Assembly: GCF_027887165.1 (NCBI RefSeq)
Contig: NC_077229.1
Location: 345,259,380 to 345,323,379, forward strand
Direction: 5' to 3'
DNA from: Monodelphis domestica
Taxonomy: Eukaryota > Chordata > Mammalia > Didelphimorphia > Didelphidae
DNA length: 64,000 nucleotides
In this document: positions 32,190-44,040 of the stretch, piece after piece
Numbering within the stretch: the stretch's first letter is position 1
Layout of the letters: every line of letters starts with the position of its first letter
Position numbers and translations under genes: made by a program
The notes under the pieces: model-generated
What the model was told of the DNA's origin: nothing
What the model saw: only the letters and a program-made list of their open reading frames with translations
Database searches by the model: none

Positions 32190-34440
32190 AGATACATTAA
32201 ATACCTTCCATTTGCCTTGGGCTGTGGATACAAAGACAAAAATGAAATAATACCTATTCATGAGGAACTTGATTTCTTCTGGGAGAAAAATTGTGCATAA
32301 ATAAGTAAATACCAACTAAGTTCAGGATGTCAGGAGGAGGGCTCTAGCAACTAGGGAATAAGCTGAACAATGGCAGAAGGAAAAAGAGAAGATGCTGGGC
32401 CTTGTGTAGGAGGTGGCATTAAGCACGGTGGATGACCAATGTCAAGGTATGGAGAGAGGGAAATGACAGGCTACATATAGAAAAGTTAGACCAGTCTGGC
32501 TGGAATGTAGTGTGCATGAAGATTAATATGCAGTAAGTCTAGAAAGTTAGGTGAGAGTCTGTTTATGAAGGGCTTGAAAAGTTAAACAGAGAAGTTTGTA
32601 TTTGATCCTAGAAGTGAAAGGGAGCTACTTGAGCATTTGAGGCAGGAGAGGGACATGATTAGACCTGTGCTTTACAAATATCAGGATTGTTGTTCATCCT
32701 TTGTCTTTGAAGAGGATCAATGCCATCATAGGCGATGTCTTTACTTGTGCATGAGTTGGATTTAAATGAGGTAGAGTTTCACAAAGTCATCAGTCTCCCT
32801 CTCTCTTCCAGAGTCACTGAAGTCCAGTGGCAGGACAAGAGTCAAGATGGCTTGCAGTAAAACATTCCTGAAATATCCAGGTGGCATCTATTTAGAGGAT
32901 GACATGGAAAAAAGGAGAGAGATCAATTAGGAAACTTTTGGAAAAGAAGAGGAATTGATCATAAGAGCCACAATAAAGTTGTTTCCTGTGTGAAACAAAA
33001 GATTAGAAGTAGAAAGAATAAGACTTGGAAGTTGATTTGTTCATGGAGGGAGGAATGTAAGGAAGGTAACTATGAAGTTGAAGACATGGGAAATTTGAAG
33101 CATTGTGGAGAAATGGGGAAGTTAGGAAGAAGGGAAGGTCTGGGGCAAATGATCATGAGTTCTGTTTTGTATATGTTGAGTTCAGGATGCCTTTGAAATG
33201 TCCAGTTAATATTCAGTGGGCAGTTGGTAATGTAGGGCTAGAGGCAAGGAGAGAGACTGGGACTACCCCAGAAAGCAGTGGGTCCCCCCCTTTATTGAAG
33301 GCCCTTATTCAAGGACTGAACAACAATGTAACAATGCCATATGAGGATTAACTAAAGGACCTTGGAAGACTTAACCTCAATCAGAGATCATGTCATGAGG
33401 GATTCTTTTTGGGGTGTGGACTGAACTAAATGGACACTGAGGTTCTATGCCTCTACAAGTTTGTCTTTCTGTGAGTCTGTGAATATATAGATCTGGGAGT
33501 TTTTGGCTCCCAGTAGGCAATTAGCTTTTGAAGCTAATGTATTCAAACAAGCAAAACTTTCAAGAGAGAAGTAGGCCTAGGACAGAGCTCTAAGTTTTGA
33601 CCATAATAGTAGTCAAGGTAATGGAGGATGATTAAACAAAGAAGACACAAGAAATAGCCACAAAAGTAGGAAGAAAATGAAGAGAGAGTAGGAGGAGGAA
33701 GTATCTATGAGGGATGGGTGGTCCACAATGTCAAAAGAGACAGAGAGGTCAAAAGGATGAAAACAGTCTCTTGGACAAGTAAAATGTCATTGGTAGGCTT
33801 GGAGAGAGATGGTTTTAGTTGAGTGATGAAGTTGGAAACTAGACTGCAAAGGCCCAAGATATAATAAAATTGGAAATAAAATAGAAATAAACAGTAAAGG
33901 AAATGAAGGAAATAAAATAGAAGCAATTAATGTAAAAACCTCTTTTTTCCCTTTGGAGCTTGCCGGTGAAAGGAAGGAAAAACAGAGGATGATAGATTGA
34001 AAGAAACCAAGTAAAGGTTTTTTAAGGATATGAGAGATAATGGGCTTGTGTTGAGGAAGCCGGGAAAAAGCCAATAGGTAAGTAGAGTTTGAAAATTACA
34101 GGGAGGGGATGATTGCAGGGATAAGATGCCAGAAGAGATGAAAGGAGATGGGATCAAGGGCACAAGGAGGGTGGTTGGCCCTGGTTGGGGAAAAAAAAAA
34201 TTCTTTTCATCAGAGACTAGAGCAAAAAAGGAAAGAGTAGTGTATGAAGTTAGGGGATTTTTATATATTGACAAGGGGAGAAGGAGCTCCACAGAATGGC
34301 CTCTAACAGGAATAAATGTCTTTCACTTGGGCTCAAAAGATCATTTTCACTAGGGCAAGATCAGAGAACAGTTCCTCTGAAAAAATTCTGAGAGTATTAA
34401 GACTGCAAACTTGACATGCGTTAACAGATTGAATTAAGTA
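32190..34440 (-). repeat. Long L2 LINE, antisense
   Basis: Antisense L2 from its 3' end (GGGCTGTGGATACAAAGACA, 32219) through ACTTGAGCATTTGAGGCAGG, GACATGATTAGACCTGTGC and GAGTTCTGTTTTGTATATG to RT-region text (ATATAGATCTGGGAG, GGCCTAGGACAGAGCTC, the complement of the GSVLGP region) and beyond to GGCACAAGGAGGGTGGTTGG. More than 2 kb of one L2, unusually long for a copy this old. No frame survives. It is interrupted by an L3 fragment, and 32690-32850 may be another ancient repeat (GAAGAGGATCAATGCCATCA). Confidence 0.6.
33255..33482 (+). repeat. CR1/L3 3' tip nested in L2
   Basis: Sense L3 3' end: AGTGGGTCCCCCCCTTTATT, GAGGGATTCTTTTTGGGGTG, GGACTGAACTAAATGG, ending TTTCTGTGAGTCTGTGA. The L2 antisense text resumes right after. 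Confidence 0.5.
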
Positions 34441-34449
34441 AGTCATAGC

Positions 34450-34506
34450 ATCAGGATCAGCTGAGTGGTTCAGTGGATTGAGAGACAAGCCTAATGATGG
34501 GAGGTC
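34450..34506 (+). repeat. SINE head fragment
   Basis: Only the first ~55 bp of a SINE1_MD-type element: ATCAGCTGAGTGGTTCAGTG, GGAGGTCCTAT. A SINE that keeps its 5' end and loses its 3' tail is unusual and implies a later deletion. It sits exactly between two L2 copies. Confidence 0.65.
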
Positions 34507-36840
34507 CTATACCCTTGATCTTGACATCATCTACAAATGCACCACTTATGTGTTCATGAACTCTGAAATTCCCTCATCTGATCACAATCTATTGTCATTT
34601 CATCTTTCCCTTTTATCTTTCTTTTTCCCCCATTTGCCTTATGATCCTATTCTTTTACCACACTGTGATCTCCAATCCCTTGACTCCTTAATTCCCTCAA
34701 GGACTACCACCCTTGTATTAGCTATGCTCTCCTCCTTTCCCCATCTCGATGCCTTGGTGAGTCAGTTCAACTCTACACTGTCCTCTTGAGTTCCTTGACA
34801 CCTTATCAGATCACTGATCTTGCCCTGCCAAGCCTCAACCTTGGACCATTTCCACCTCTCACTGCTTTAGCTCCTATACATGTGCTGCTGAAAAGTGGAG
34901 AAAATCATGAAATCCCACTCTAGGTCTACTACAGATTTATGTTACATATCATTACTACATGGAAATCCTTCTGTGTCTCCCCAGTTAACTCACTTTCCTA
35001 CTCACCATAGTGGCTCCTCTAAACCTTTTCATCCCTCCAGAAATCTCTCTTAGGAACCCCTCTTTCAGTCTCTTAGGTGAGAATTATGCCTTGTTTTATT
35101 GAAGGAAAAAAAGGAGACCATTTGCCAAAAATTCCCTCTCCTTCCCTCCTCCTCATCTCACATAACCTAGATGCCTTCGACCACTATGTCCTCCTTAACA
35201 CCTATCTCACATGAAGAGTTAAACCATCCTGCCAAGGATAAAACCCCTCTACATGCCCAAGTGGTCACATTCTATCCTATATTTCCAACAGATTTCTCCC
35301 TTTATCATCCCCACTCTCTCACTTATCTTCAATCTCTCCTTGAGTACTGACTGCTTTCTTAATGACTACAAACATTCCCATATTACTCCCATCTTCAAAT
35401 AACCCTCATCCGTCCCCTCTATCTCTCTTAGCGTTTGTGACTAAACTTGAGAATGTTGTCACCAGTTCCTCTCTTCTTACTCACTTGTTAATTCTTTACA
35501 ATTCGACTTCCAGCTTTATCATTAAACCAAAACTACTCACTCCAAAGTTACTAACAATCTCTTAAATTCCAAATCTAATAACCTTTTCTCAGTTTTCATT
35601 CCTCTTCTCCTTGATACTCTTTTCTCTTTAGATTTCCATTCTCTTCTCATTCTCCTGCCTCTCTGACCATTTCTCCTCCTTCTTCTTTGCTGGATCTTCA
35701 TCCAGGCCCTGCCCAACAACTCTGAATGACCCACAGGGTTCTATATTAGGTCCTCTTTTCTTATCTCTCGCTATTATTTTCCTTGGTGATCTCATCAGTT
35801 CCTATGACTTCAGTTATCATCTCTATGTCTATGAATATCAACTCTATTCATCTTGCCTTAACTTCTCTGATTACTTCTAGTTTCCCATCTTGAACTGCCT
35901 TTTGGACATCTTGAACTAGATGTGCTAAAATTCAACGTGTCCAAAACCAAACTTCCTTCACCTCACCCAAGTTTTTCCCCTCATTTGCTTCTATTTTACT
36001 ACGGAGGGCACCCTCCTCCTTCCAGGCCCCCAGGCTCATAACCTAAGTGTCTTTCATGATGCCTCATTTTCCCCTCCCCCCAATTCAATCTATTGCCAAG
36101 GTCTATCCATTTTACTTTTGTAACATCTCTTACATGTGTGAACTTCTCTCCTCTGACATTGCCCTCACTCCACCATAAGTCTTCATCATGTCACTCCTGG
36201 ATTAGATGGGGGCATAATTCATCTGAAAAAATCTTGGATCTGCCTGCCACAAGTCTCTTCCCATTCCAGTCCATCTTCAATTCAACTGTCAAAATGTTTT
36301 TCCTAAAGCATAAGTCTGACCATGTTTTTCCCCTACTCAATAAATTCCAATGGCTACCTATCATCTCCAGAATCAAATATAAAGTACTGTTTGAATCCGA
36401 TGTTCTTCATAATCTACACTTACACATACATGCACACATCTTTCCAGCTATCCAATCCACCCCACTGCATGTACTATAAGATCACTCTTATTATCCATCT
36501 ACAGGCATTTTCACTGGTTGTCCCCCATGCCTAGAAAGCTCTTTCTCCTCCTCTCTCCATACCAGTCTTCCTGGCTTTCTTCAAGTCCAAAGGAGAATCC
36601 TACCTTCTCCAGGAAGCCTTTCCTGATGTAATGCCTTCCCTCTTTTGATTATCTCCAATTTATCCTGCAAATATCTTCTTCATACATAGCATTGTTCATA
36701 TCTTGTCACTGCCATTAAATTATGAGCTCCTTAAGAGCAGAGACTATCTTTTACCTTTCTTCCTATCCCCAGAACTTAGCACACTGACTGGCACATAGTA
36801 AGTACTTAACAAATGTTTATCAATAGACCCTGTGCCTCTC
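34507..36840 (+). repeat. Long L2 LINE, sense, with reverse transcriptase remnant
   Basis: Sense L2 from the endonuclease C-terminus (34540-34610, reading SSDHNLLSFHLSL) through the RT domain at about 35360-35850 (CTATATTAGGTCCTCTTTTC where GSVLGPLLF is expected; the YADD motif is altered). It ends with the 3' region CATAAGTCTGACCATG, AAATTCCAATGGCTACCTAT, and ACTGGCACATAGTAAGTACT at 36787. Frames of 103, 67 and 128 codons are surviving scraps. It is positioned head to head with the minus L2 at 32190. Confidence 0.68.
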
Positions 36841-37494
36841 CCCTATTAGTCTGTTGATAAACTATTATTATTATTATACATCTTATGGAGTAATGGTCCA
36901 GTGCCAAGAACACCATGAAAATTCTTCCTGCTTCTGTATTTGTGTGTAGGTTTCTTTGTCAATCCTCCAGGAGGAGGAATCTAGAGTACAAGAAGTTAAG
37001 TGTGTGGTCCACAATTGGGTTATGATTTGCTTCAGAGTCAAGATGCAAATCACACCAAAAGCTAGTTACAGATTGAGTTTGGAGCTGACAGTGCTCTCAA
37101 AGAAACCCATCTAATTAAGAATAACAGAATGTGGCATCTAATAAATGCCCATGTATTCATCATATTTTTGTGGGCACATTTTATCTCCCTTATAAACTGT
37201 GGCCTTCAGAAGAGTAAAGACAAAGTGAGGACTGTAAATTCTTCTACAAATAAGCAATAAGTAGACACTTCTGGTTAGAGTAGAGAATTTCCTATGAGGA
37301 GTGAGAGAGAAGTTTGGAAAGATAGCAGTTCCCCCTTAAATCTCATCCTCTTGCATATCCTGTCTATCCAAGTAAAATCAGTCTGAAATCCCTCAACAAC
37401 CCAGCACATCACTGAAAAAATGATGGAAAAGCTAAGGGGGGGAAGGATGATATGTAGATGCTTCCTCCATTTTTTCTCTTTTAGGTTTAAAATT
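36841..37494. other. No recognised feature
   Basis: AT-rich unassigned DNA with a short TTA repeat at about 36863-36876. No frame or family recognised. Confidence 0.35.
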
Positions 37495-37861
37495 AATAGT
37501 CAATAGTCAGTTTCCAGGACAATTCTGAGAGACATATGAGAAAGAACACTATCCACATTCAGAGAAAGAACTGTGGGAATAGAAACACAGAAGAAAAACA
37601 ACTGCTTGATCACATGAGTCAAGGGGATATGATTGGGGATATAGACTCTAAATGATCACCCAAGTGCAAATATCAATAATATGGAAATAGGTCTTGATCA
37701 ATGGCACATGTAAAACCAAGTGGAATTGTGCATTGGCTATGGGAGGGTTATGGAGGGAGGGAAGAAAAGAACAAGAATCTTGTAACCATGAAAAAATGTT
37801 CTAAATTAATTAATTAAATAAAATTTTCCAAAACTTAAAAAAAAAATAGTCAATAGTCAGT
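37495..37861 (+). mobile_element. 5'-truncated L1 3' UTR with perfect target duplication
   Basis: Body at 37512-37844: GAGAAAGAACACTATCCACA, GATATAGACTCTAAATGA, GGAATTGTGCATTGGCTATG, then an A-rich tail. The 17-bp duplication AATAGTCAATAGTCAGT is identical at 37495-37511 and 37845-37861. It inserted at the 3' tip of a minus-strand L2. Confidence 0.93.
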
Positions 37862-38181
37862 CAACATGCATCAAACACCCTCTATCTGTCAGGCACTTTT
37901 GCTAAATGTTTGGGATACAAAAAAGAGGCAAAAGACAATCCCTACCCTGAAAAAACTCATGATATAATGGGGAGACAAGAAACAAACAAGCAAACTATAT
38001 ATAGCTTGCATATGTATATAAATGAGAAGAGTAGGGGGGAAGGGGGGAGCAGAAGGAGGGAGGGAGGGAGGGAGAGATGTAGATATAGAAAACATTGCTA
38101 GCTAGGGGGAGATTAAAAAAAAGATAAAGCAGACAGAGTTCTTCCCCCTCAGTGTTTATAATTAGTAGAGGAGCTAAGACA

Positions 38182-38230
<49 letters not shown>

Positions 38231-38235
38231 GGACT
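37845..38235 (-). repeat. L2 3' end and simple repeats
   Basis: Antisense L2 3' end: AGTCAGTCAACATGCATCAA, GTCAGGCACTTTTGCTAAAT, GACAATCCCTACCCTGAA, to about 38165. Within it a GGGA/GGAG-rich stretch (38035-38080) gives low-complexity frames. A (TA)n run lies at 38182-38228. Confidence 0.65.
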
Positions 38236-38288
38236 ATATGTAAATTGGAATATATGTAATATATATAAAATAGGTGCTAAGTGGTCAG

Positions 38289-38515
38289 ATGATAATAATA
38301 GCTAACATTTAAAGTTGGGAGTTTGCAAAGCACTTTACAAATAATGTCTCTTTTGTTCCTCACAACAATCCCATGACATAGGTTACTATTATTATCCTCA
38401 TTTTAAAAATGAGAAATTTAAGGATAGGGGTGGTTAAGTAACCTGCCTAGGGTTCCAGGCAGAATTTGAACTCAGATCTTTCTGTCTCCAAATCTAACAC
38501 TATCCATTGCACCAA
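38289..38515 (-). repeat. MIR-type SINE
   Basis: Antisense MIR: TAATAGCTAACATTTAAAGT, GTTTGCAAAGCACTTTACAA, CTCACAACAATCCCATGA, AAAATGAGAAATTTAAGG, TTTGAACTCAGATC, ending at TCCATTGCACC. Confidence 0.65.
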
Positions 38516-38980
38516 CCTGCTTGGAGCTGCCTCCTGGCTTCAAGGGGGCATGAATGCTGGTGACACAGATTCTGCAGCCTCAGAGCCAGCCCTCCACAAA
38601 ACAGTGGCTGGTTTTGATGCACGCCTGCCATTCAAAAATGGGCCACAGGATGCCACTGTTGCATTTACTCTGAGGCAGCCCTGGCCTCGTGATATAGTCG
38701 AAGGGAGAAGGGAAAATAAGACAATCTACAATGGCAAACAGCTAGGTCACCCCAAGATGAGACACAACTCAGACTTCTGCTTGCAATCTATCAATGACTA
38801 AATTCTTTTTTCATCTCTTTAGATGTGGCTTTGGAAGTTTTGTGTTAATCTTAATTACTTCAGATAGAGTTGGAGGCACTTAAAAATACAATTCAATGAA
38901 TCTTCCAGCAGCTAAACACTGGGTTAAAAAGATGGCTATAAAGAGATGTTAGAAGGAAGAATGAACAGATCTGGTGTCTG
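38516..38980. other. Repeat-free island with a 111-codon frame
   Basis: The frame 38466-38801 (+) starts inside the MIR and continues through non-repetitive DNA (AASWLQGGMNAGDTDSAASE and onward). It matches nothing that I know, and its start in repeat sequence argues against a gene. The balanced composition at 38520-38800 differs from the surroundings and could be conserved non-coding DNA. Confidence 0.35.
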
Positions 38981-38985
38981 CTTAG

Positions 38986-39044
<59 letters not shown>
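38981..39044 (+). repeat. (TA)n microsatellite
   Basis: About 29 uninterrupted TA units. Confidence 0.97.
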
Positions 39045-39047
<3 letters not shown>

Positions 39048-39420
39048 AATTATAGCTTCAAGTTTGGAAAGGAACCTAGAGGCTATATGGGGCCAACTTT
39101 CTCATTTTGCAGTTGGAGAAACTGAGGTCCAAAGACAACTTCAGGTCCTATACACTACAAGTAGCTCCTATATTTGATTTTAAGAATCCCAGGGGCAGGG
39201 GCTATGTTTGCTTTATCTTTTTTTTTTTAATCTTGCCAGTATTATTCTCTACAACTACATCTCTGTCTTTCTGTCTCTGTCTCTGTGTCTCTGTCTGTTT
39301 CTCTGTCTCTCTCTCTCATTTGGCCTTCTGACTCCAAATCTAGTTCTCTTTTTCACTGCTTTAGCCTTCATAGGAAGGAATCAAAGATCACTGCAAGGAA
39401 TAGCTCAGAGCTGACTTGTA
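39045..39420 (-). repeat. MIR-like remnant and CT-rich stretch
   Basis: 39055-39150 resembles an antisense MIR (TCATTTTGCAGTTGGAGAAA, CTGAGGTCCAAAGACAAC). 39260-39320 is a TCTCTGTCTCTG-rich stretch that gives short low-complexity frames. Confidence 0.5.
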
Positions 39421-40135
39421 TCTCACATCTATTTTTTCCCTGGCTGATCCAGGAGCAATGACAGTATTTATCCCCAAGGTTAAATGACAGGCAGTTAAGG
39501 CTATTTGATCAGGCTGAGATGAGAGCAATTGTTTAAAAGCAGTCCTTGGTATGAAGATTGAGGCAGAGGATCCTGCAGTTTATAAGAGCCAAGCTGATCC
39601 TATAATGAGATCCTGAACAGAGCCTCCCTCCCTTCATCCTATTATACATATATTGAATGATGATGAGATGGCCAAGGACCTTCCCCGCCTATCTCCAAAT
39701 CAGAAGTCACAATGCTGCAGCCCCAGCCCCACCCAGCTGTAAAACATGGTAGCCAGCAATGCCTCAGGGTCTTAGCTAATTTAGTGAAGATTAATTCTCT
39801 AGGTCAGAGTGACTCATCCGAAGAGGACATGAGCAACAGAGAGCTGGTAATAGGGTAATAAATTTGGAAACTAAACTAAAATGGCCCAAGTTTGAATAAT
39901 TCAAAATGTGGGTTGCCATAGTAAGGAATTGTCACGGTGGGTCTTGATCAAGCCTGACATAAATCCAACTTGCCCTATCTTAAATAAGATAGTCATCCTA
40001 GTGGGTGATGCAAAGAGAGTGTCACCTCCCCCTGCCACCTCATTGTTGGCTTTCAAACAAAACCAACAAATAGCTTGCTGGATAGAGGGGGGAAAAAGTC
40101 TTAGGAAGAGGGTTATCTGAGGGTCTACTTGACCA
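39421..40135. other. Repeat-poor island
   Basis: No recognisable transposon at about 39421-40000. It contains AT-core words such as CTAATTTAGTGAAGATTAAT and a GC-richer block (CTGCAGCCCCAGCCCCACCC). No coding frame of note (39908-40120 + is short and unassigned). Candidate regulatory DNA by absence of repeats only. Confidence 0.3.
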
Positions 40136-40139
40136 AAGG

Positions 40140-40350
40140 GCAGTCTTGAGTTCTTGTCCCAGGCTTGCCACTTACTGGCAATGCCACTTCGAGCAAGTCA
40201 TCTTAATATTTGTGAGCCTCAGTTTCCTCATTTATAAAATGGATAACTGCTCTACCTCACAGGGATATTGGACCATTGAAATGGTAAAAGAAAAGTCGAT
40301 GCTGTCAAATGTTTTTCAAATATTAGGAGTTATTATTATTACTGCGGAGA
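40140..40350 (+). repeat. MIR-type SINE
   Basis: Sense MIR: GCTTGCCACTTACTGGCAAT, CTCAGTTTCCTCATTTATAA, CTACCTCACAGGGATATTGG, and the GCTGTCAAATGTTTTTCAAA tail. Confidence 0.65.
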
Positions 40351-41240
40351 TAAAAATACCTATTGATCCATACCATTAGGAAAACTCAAAATGGTTATAA
40401 CTGTCTGACAACAGACAGCATGCACAGATGAAATCGCATGAATTAGCCACAAAGCATAAAACAATGACAAAAAAAAAACCCACTGTATGGCTTTCTGATT
40501 ATTTTATTTCCACATTTTATATGAACCCTGAAACTGTGCCCTAAATTATAGAGGAACTAGTTTGACATCAAGAATGGTGACTATCCAACTGGTATGCTGA
40601 GAAATTCATAATGAGACGTTATAAATGGCAGCAAGATTCTAACTGCAAATTACCAATTGTTTTTCTCACCATGACCAGGTAATTTGCCTATCACTTCCTT
40701 CTTCAAAAAATCTTCAGAATCTCCTTATTGCAGCCAGGATAAAACTTAGATTCCTGAGCTTAACATTCAAACCCCTCCACATACCAATTAGTAAGATAAA
40801 ACTGGACCAATTTCTCCAATTTTATCTCCTACTATTGCCCTTTGTGGACTCTCTCATACCACTAGATCAACTCTTTCACAGAAGCCATATTTATGTGTGT
40901 TTAATTAGCAGCATGCAATGGCAACCTGAATGATAGGAATTAATGTCACTGAGGTTCACTACCATCCTTGTATTTGCATTATAGACCCTTCCTTCAAGGT
41001 CCAGTTCAAGACCTACCTCCTAGTTGAAGATTTGGGTAACCATTCCAGGCCAACAGGACCACTTCTTCCAATGAATTCCTGACTCACTTTCTGCTTTCTA
41101 CTTACTCTATACGCAATATAATGTTGTTAATCTCAATAATATTTCATTCCAATGTCATTAAGCACTACTACCACTCCCACCCCTAACTGTAATGTGGCAA
41201 TTCTGTGCTGAGGTATTATTTCATCAGAATCTATCCCTAA
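40351..41240 (+). repeat. L2 LINE 3' half (from about 40670)
   Basis: 40351-40665 holds nothing that I recognise. From about 40670, sense L2 text: TTCTTCAAAAAATCTTCAGA, AGCTTAACATTCAAACCCCT, CTTCCTTCAAGGTCCAGTTC, CTACCTCCTAGTTGAAGAT. Decayed, no frame. Confidence 0.55.
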
Positions 41241-42846
41241 TGGGATATTAGTATGCTTACCATTGCCTCCTCTGTCATCCCTACTTTATTCCTTGTTTTC
41301 ATTTACTTATATAGAGAAAATGTTTTCCTTTAAAGTTATTGCTTTTTACTTCTCATCTTCTAGATTCTCCTTTACTTCCATTTATGTGCATTCCCAATCA
41401 CTTGTTCTCTATTGTTTCAGGGATTCAAAATCCCTGAAAATTCAAATTTTGTCTATTCTGCCAATTATTTCTGCTAACATATAAACTGCGTTTTCATAAT
41501 TTTTATTTCTGTTTCAATCCATTCAGGAACACTTAGAATGGTTTCATGGTCTCTTGGGAATCCAGAAGGTCCTCTCCTTCATTGGACATCGAATCATTTT
41601 CCTTTGAAAGTGAATATTTATTTAGAAATGTTTGGATACATTGAGCTAATCTAGAGACTATGTTCCCTTTTGTTGTGAGTGTCTTCCCCATTATTTTATT
41701 TCCTTATTGTCAACCTCTTTGAGTTTTCTTCATCTTGAGACTATTATAATTTCAATATTTTCCCCACATATTCCACCATATCATTCACTTTCTGACTCCT
41801 CTTTTGTGATGGTTTCCCTAAGAACGGGACCTCAAAGCTATCTCAGCCTCATTCCATACTGTTTTCATGTTTTATAAGACCTGGTCTCTTTCCCAAGTGA
41901 TTCTGAGGGGACAGAATTGGCTTTAACTGAGTGCTAGTCCCCTCTGCTGTACTCTCGAGGTGGACACATACACATGTTGGCTTCCTACCCTAATCACCTC
42001 TTCCTCATTTCTCTAGCTGAGCTCTGTTGTAGCCGAGAACCCAAACAGAGCAAGCCTCTGCCTTTTGTTTCCCACAGGATAGGGAGGTGGGAGTGAGGGC
42101 AAAGTTGAGTTCTCTTGCAAGTCTTTGGGTTTGGGTCAGTTTGTGCATCCTGCCAGGGCATGAGGGTCTATGGGGGAGAAGGTGCTGAGTGGACATATAA
42201 AGGGTTAAAAATTAGTCTTCTCTGCTATTATTACTTCATTGTGGTATTACCTCTTGATGTCTAGACAATGGAGACAATCTCTTTAATATAAGGTTTAGGA
42301 GGTCAGGATTGGAAAAAATTCTTATTCATCTGGTTTGTTGGTCATGTGACTTGGAAGCCCTCCGTGTTTTCTTAGGTTTATCAGCCTCAGCCTCTGATTT
42401 AGGAATTTGTGCTTGAGGCAGACTCTGATCCTTCTTGTCCTCTTGGATAGATTGGCCAGGCCTCCCTGGGTCCTGTCTATAGTCTGGATCCCACTGCCTC
42501 TGGTGGTATATGGTAGCCAAGAGGAAGGATCCTCTGACTTTTTGATGAGTCTCCAGAGGGTTCAATTCAGGTTTTATCTTCTGTTCCTTCTCTATCTCCT
42601 CCTCATATAATTCTAAGCTGAGAGTGGGCTCCATCCCTTGCTGTGATCCTGATAGTCCTCAAAAAATATTGTTGAATAAGCTGGTAGGAAGCTTCCCTTG
42701 ATATTCCAAGTGCTTTGTTGCTGTCCAGCTTTGTGCTGCATTTGCATCCTGCTGTAGCTCCAGAAAAGCTGATCTTTTCCCTGGATCCTATCCTGACCCT
42801 ATCTCTCCCTCTGTCTCTGGCACAAATTGCCTGGGGATTATAGCTT
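41241..42846. other. Unassigned DNA; 102-codon minus frame at 42326-42634
   Basis: No repeat family identified with confidence. The minus frame at 42326-42634 encodes a highly charged sequence (MEPTLSLELYEEEIEKEQ at its start, then Gln-, Asp- and Lys-rich text). It could be a gag-like retroelement scrap, a chance frame or an exon fragment. I see no zinc-knuckle or other motif to decide. A region of somewhat higher GC lies at 42050-42180. Confidence 0.3.
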
Positions 42847-43085
42847 CTCCTTCTCCTCCTTTATTTTATTTATTTGTTTGTTAGCTTGTTTTAAACCCTA
42901 TTGGTTCCAAGGCAGAAGAGTGGTAAGAGCTAGGGAATGGGGATTAAGTGACTTGCCCAGGGTCACCCAGTTGGGAAGTGTCTGAGGACAGATTTGAACC
43001 CAGAACCTCTTCTCTTCAGAACTCTTCTTGGCCTGGCTCCTCAATCCACTGAGCTACCTGGCTGCCCCCTCCTTCTCCTCCTTTA
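42847..43085 (-). mobile_element. SINE1_MD/Mon-1 type SINE with perfect target duplication
   Basis: Antisense body at about 42864-43068: TTTTAAACCCTATTGGTTCC, AAGTGACTTGCCCAGGGTCA, TTTGAACCCAGAACCTC, GAGCTACCTGGCTGCCCC. The 17-bp duplication CTCCTTCTCCTCCTTTA is identical at 42847-42863 and 43069-43085. Confidence 0.93.
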
Positions 43086-44040
43086 GAAGCTTCTGCAGTC
43101 TTCTTATGCTGTTCTGAACTGAATGGCAGAGCTTATAGCTATTTTTCTTTGGTTTTCTTTAATATGGTTCCTTCTAGAATCTTTTTAGAACTTTAATGAG
43201 GTAATTTCCCCTACTCTTTCTCTCTCTTCCCCTCTCTTTCCTAGTGTATCCCTCTTTCTCAGACTCCTTTCTTCTTTTGAGATCTTTGCAACATTAGAGA
43301 ATCACACTGCTACCCTCTAAGTAGACTCCCTCTAACATCCCTAGTTGTGATATCCATCCAAGGGATTACATGTACCATCTTCCCATAAAAGAGTGTAAAC
43401 AGTTTATCTTTGTTTAGTCCCTTATGATTTCTGACTCATGTTTACCTTCTTATGTTTCTCTTGAGTCTTGTGTTTGAATGTCAAATTTTCTATTCAGCTC
43501 TGGATTTTCATCAGAAATGCTTGAAAGTTTTTTTTTCATTAAATATCCATTTCCCCCCTTTAGAATTAATCCATTTTACTGGATCATTTATTCTTAGTTA
43601 TAATCCAATCTCCTTTGACTTCCAGAATATTGCATTTCAAGTCTCTATAACTCTAAATATTAATGGTTGGCATATAGTAGGCATTTGATAAATGTTTATC
43701 AAATTGAATGAAAGATTGAAAAAGGAAACAAAATCTCACAATGTTGCTTACATGCAACTTATCTTAAAAGCAAAAAGAAAACATAGAATTAAAAATGGAG
43801 GCTGGGACAAAATTTACTATGCCTCAGTTGAACCCAAAACATAAGAGTTGCAATCATCTAATTAGCCAAAGCAAAAATCAAAATTCATGGCATAAAAAGA
43901 ATTAAACAAGGAAATTACATCTTGCTTAAAAGAACCATAGTTAATGAATCCATATCAATATTACACTTATATGCTTCAAAAGGCATACAATTTAAATTCA
44001 AAGAATAAAAATAAATTGAATTGCAAAAAACCATAGATAG
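43086..44040 (+). repeat. Unassigned DNA with an L2 3' tip
   Basis: At about 43655-43715 the L2 tip is readable (GGTTGGCATATAGTAGGCAT, TTGATAAATGTTTATCAAAT). The rest, including an A-rich stretch at 43715-44040, is unassigned. A frame at 43452-43688 ends in the L2 tip and is not a gene. Confidence 0.4.
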
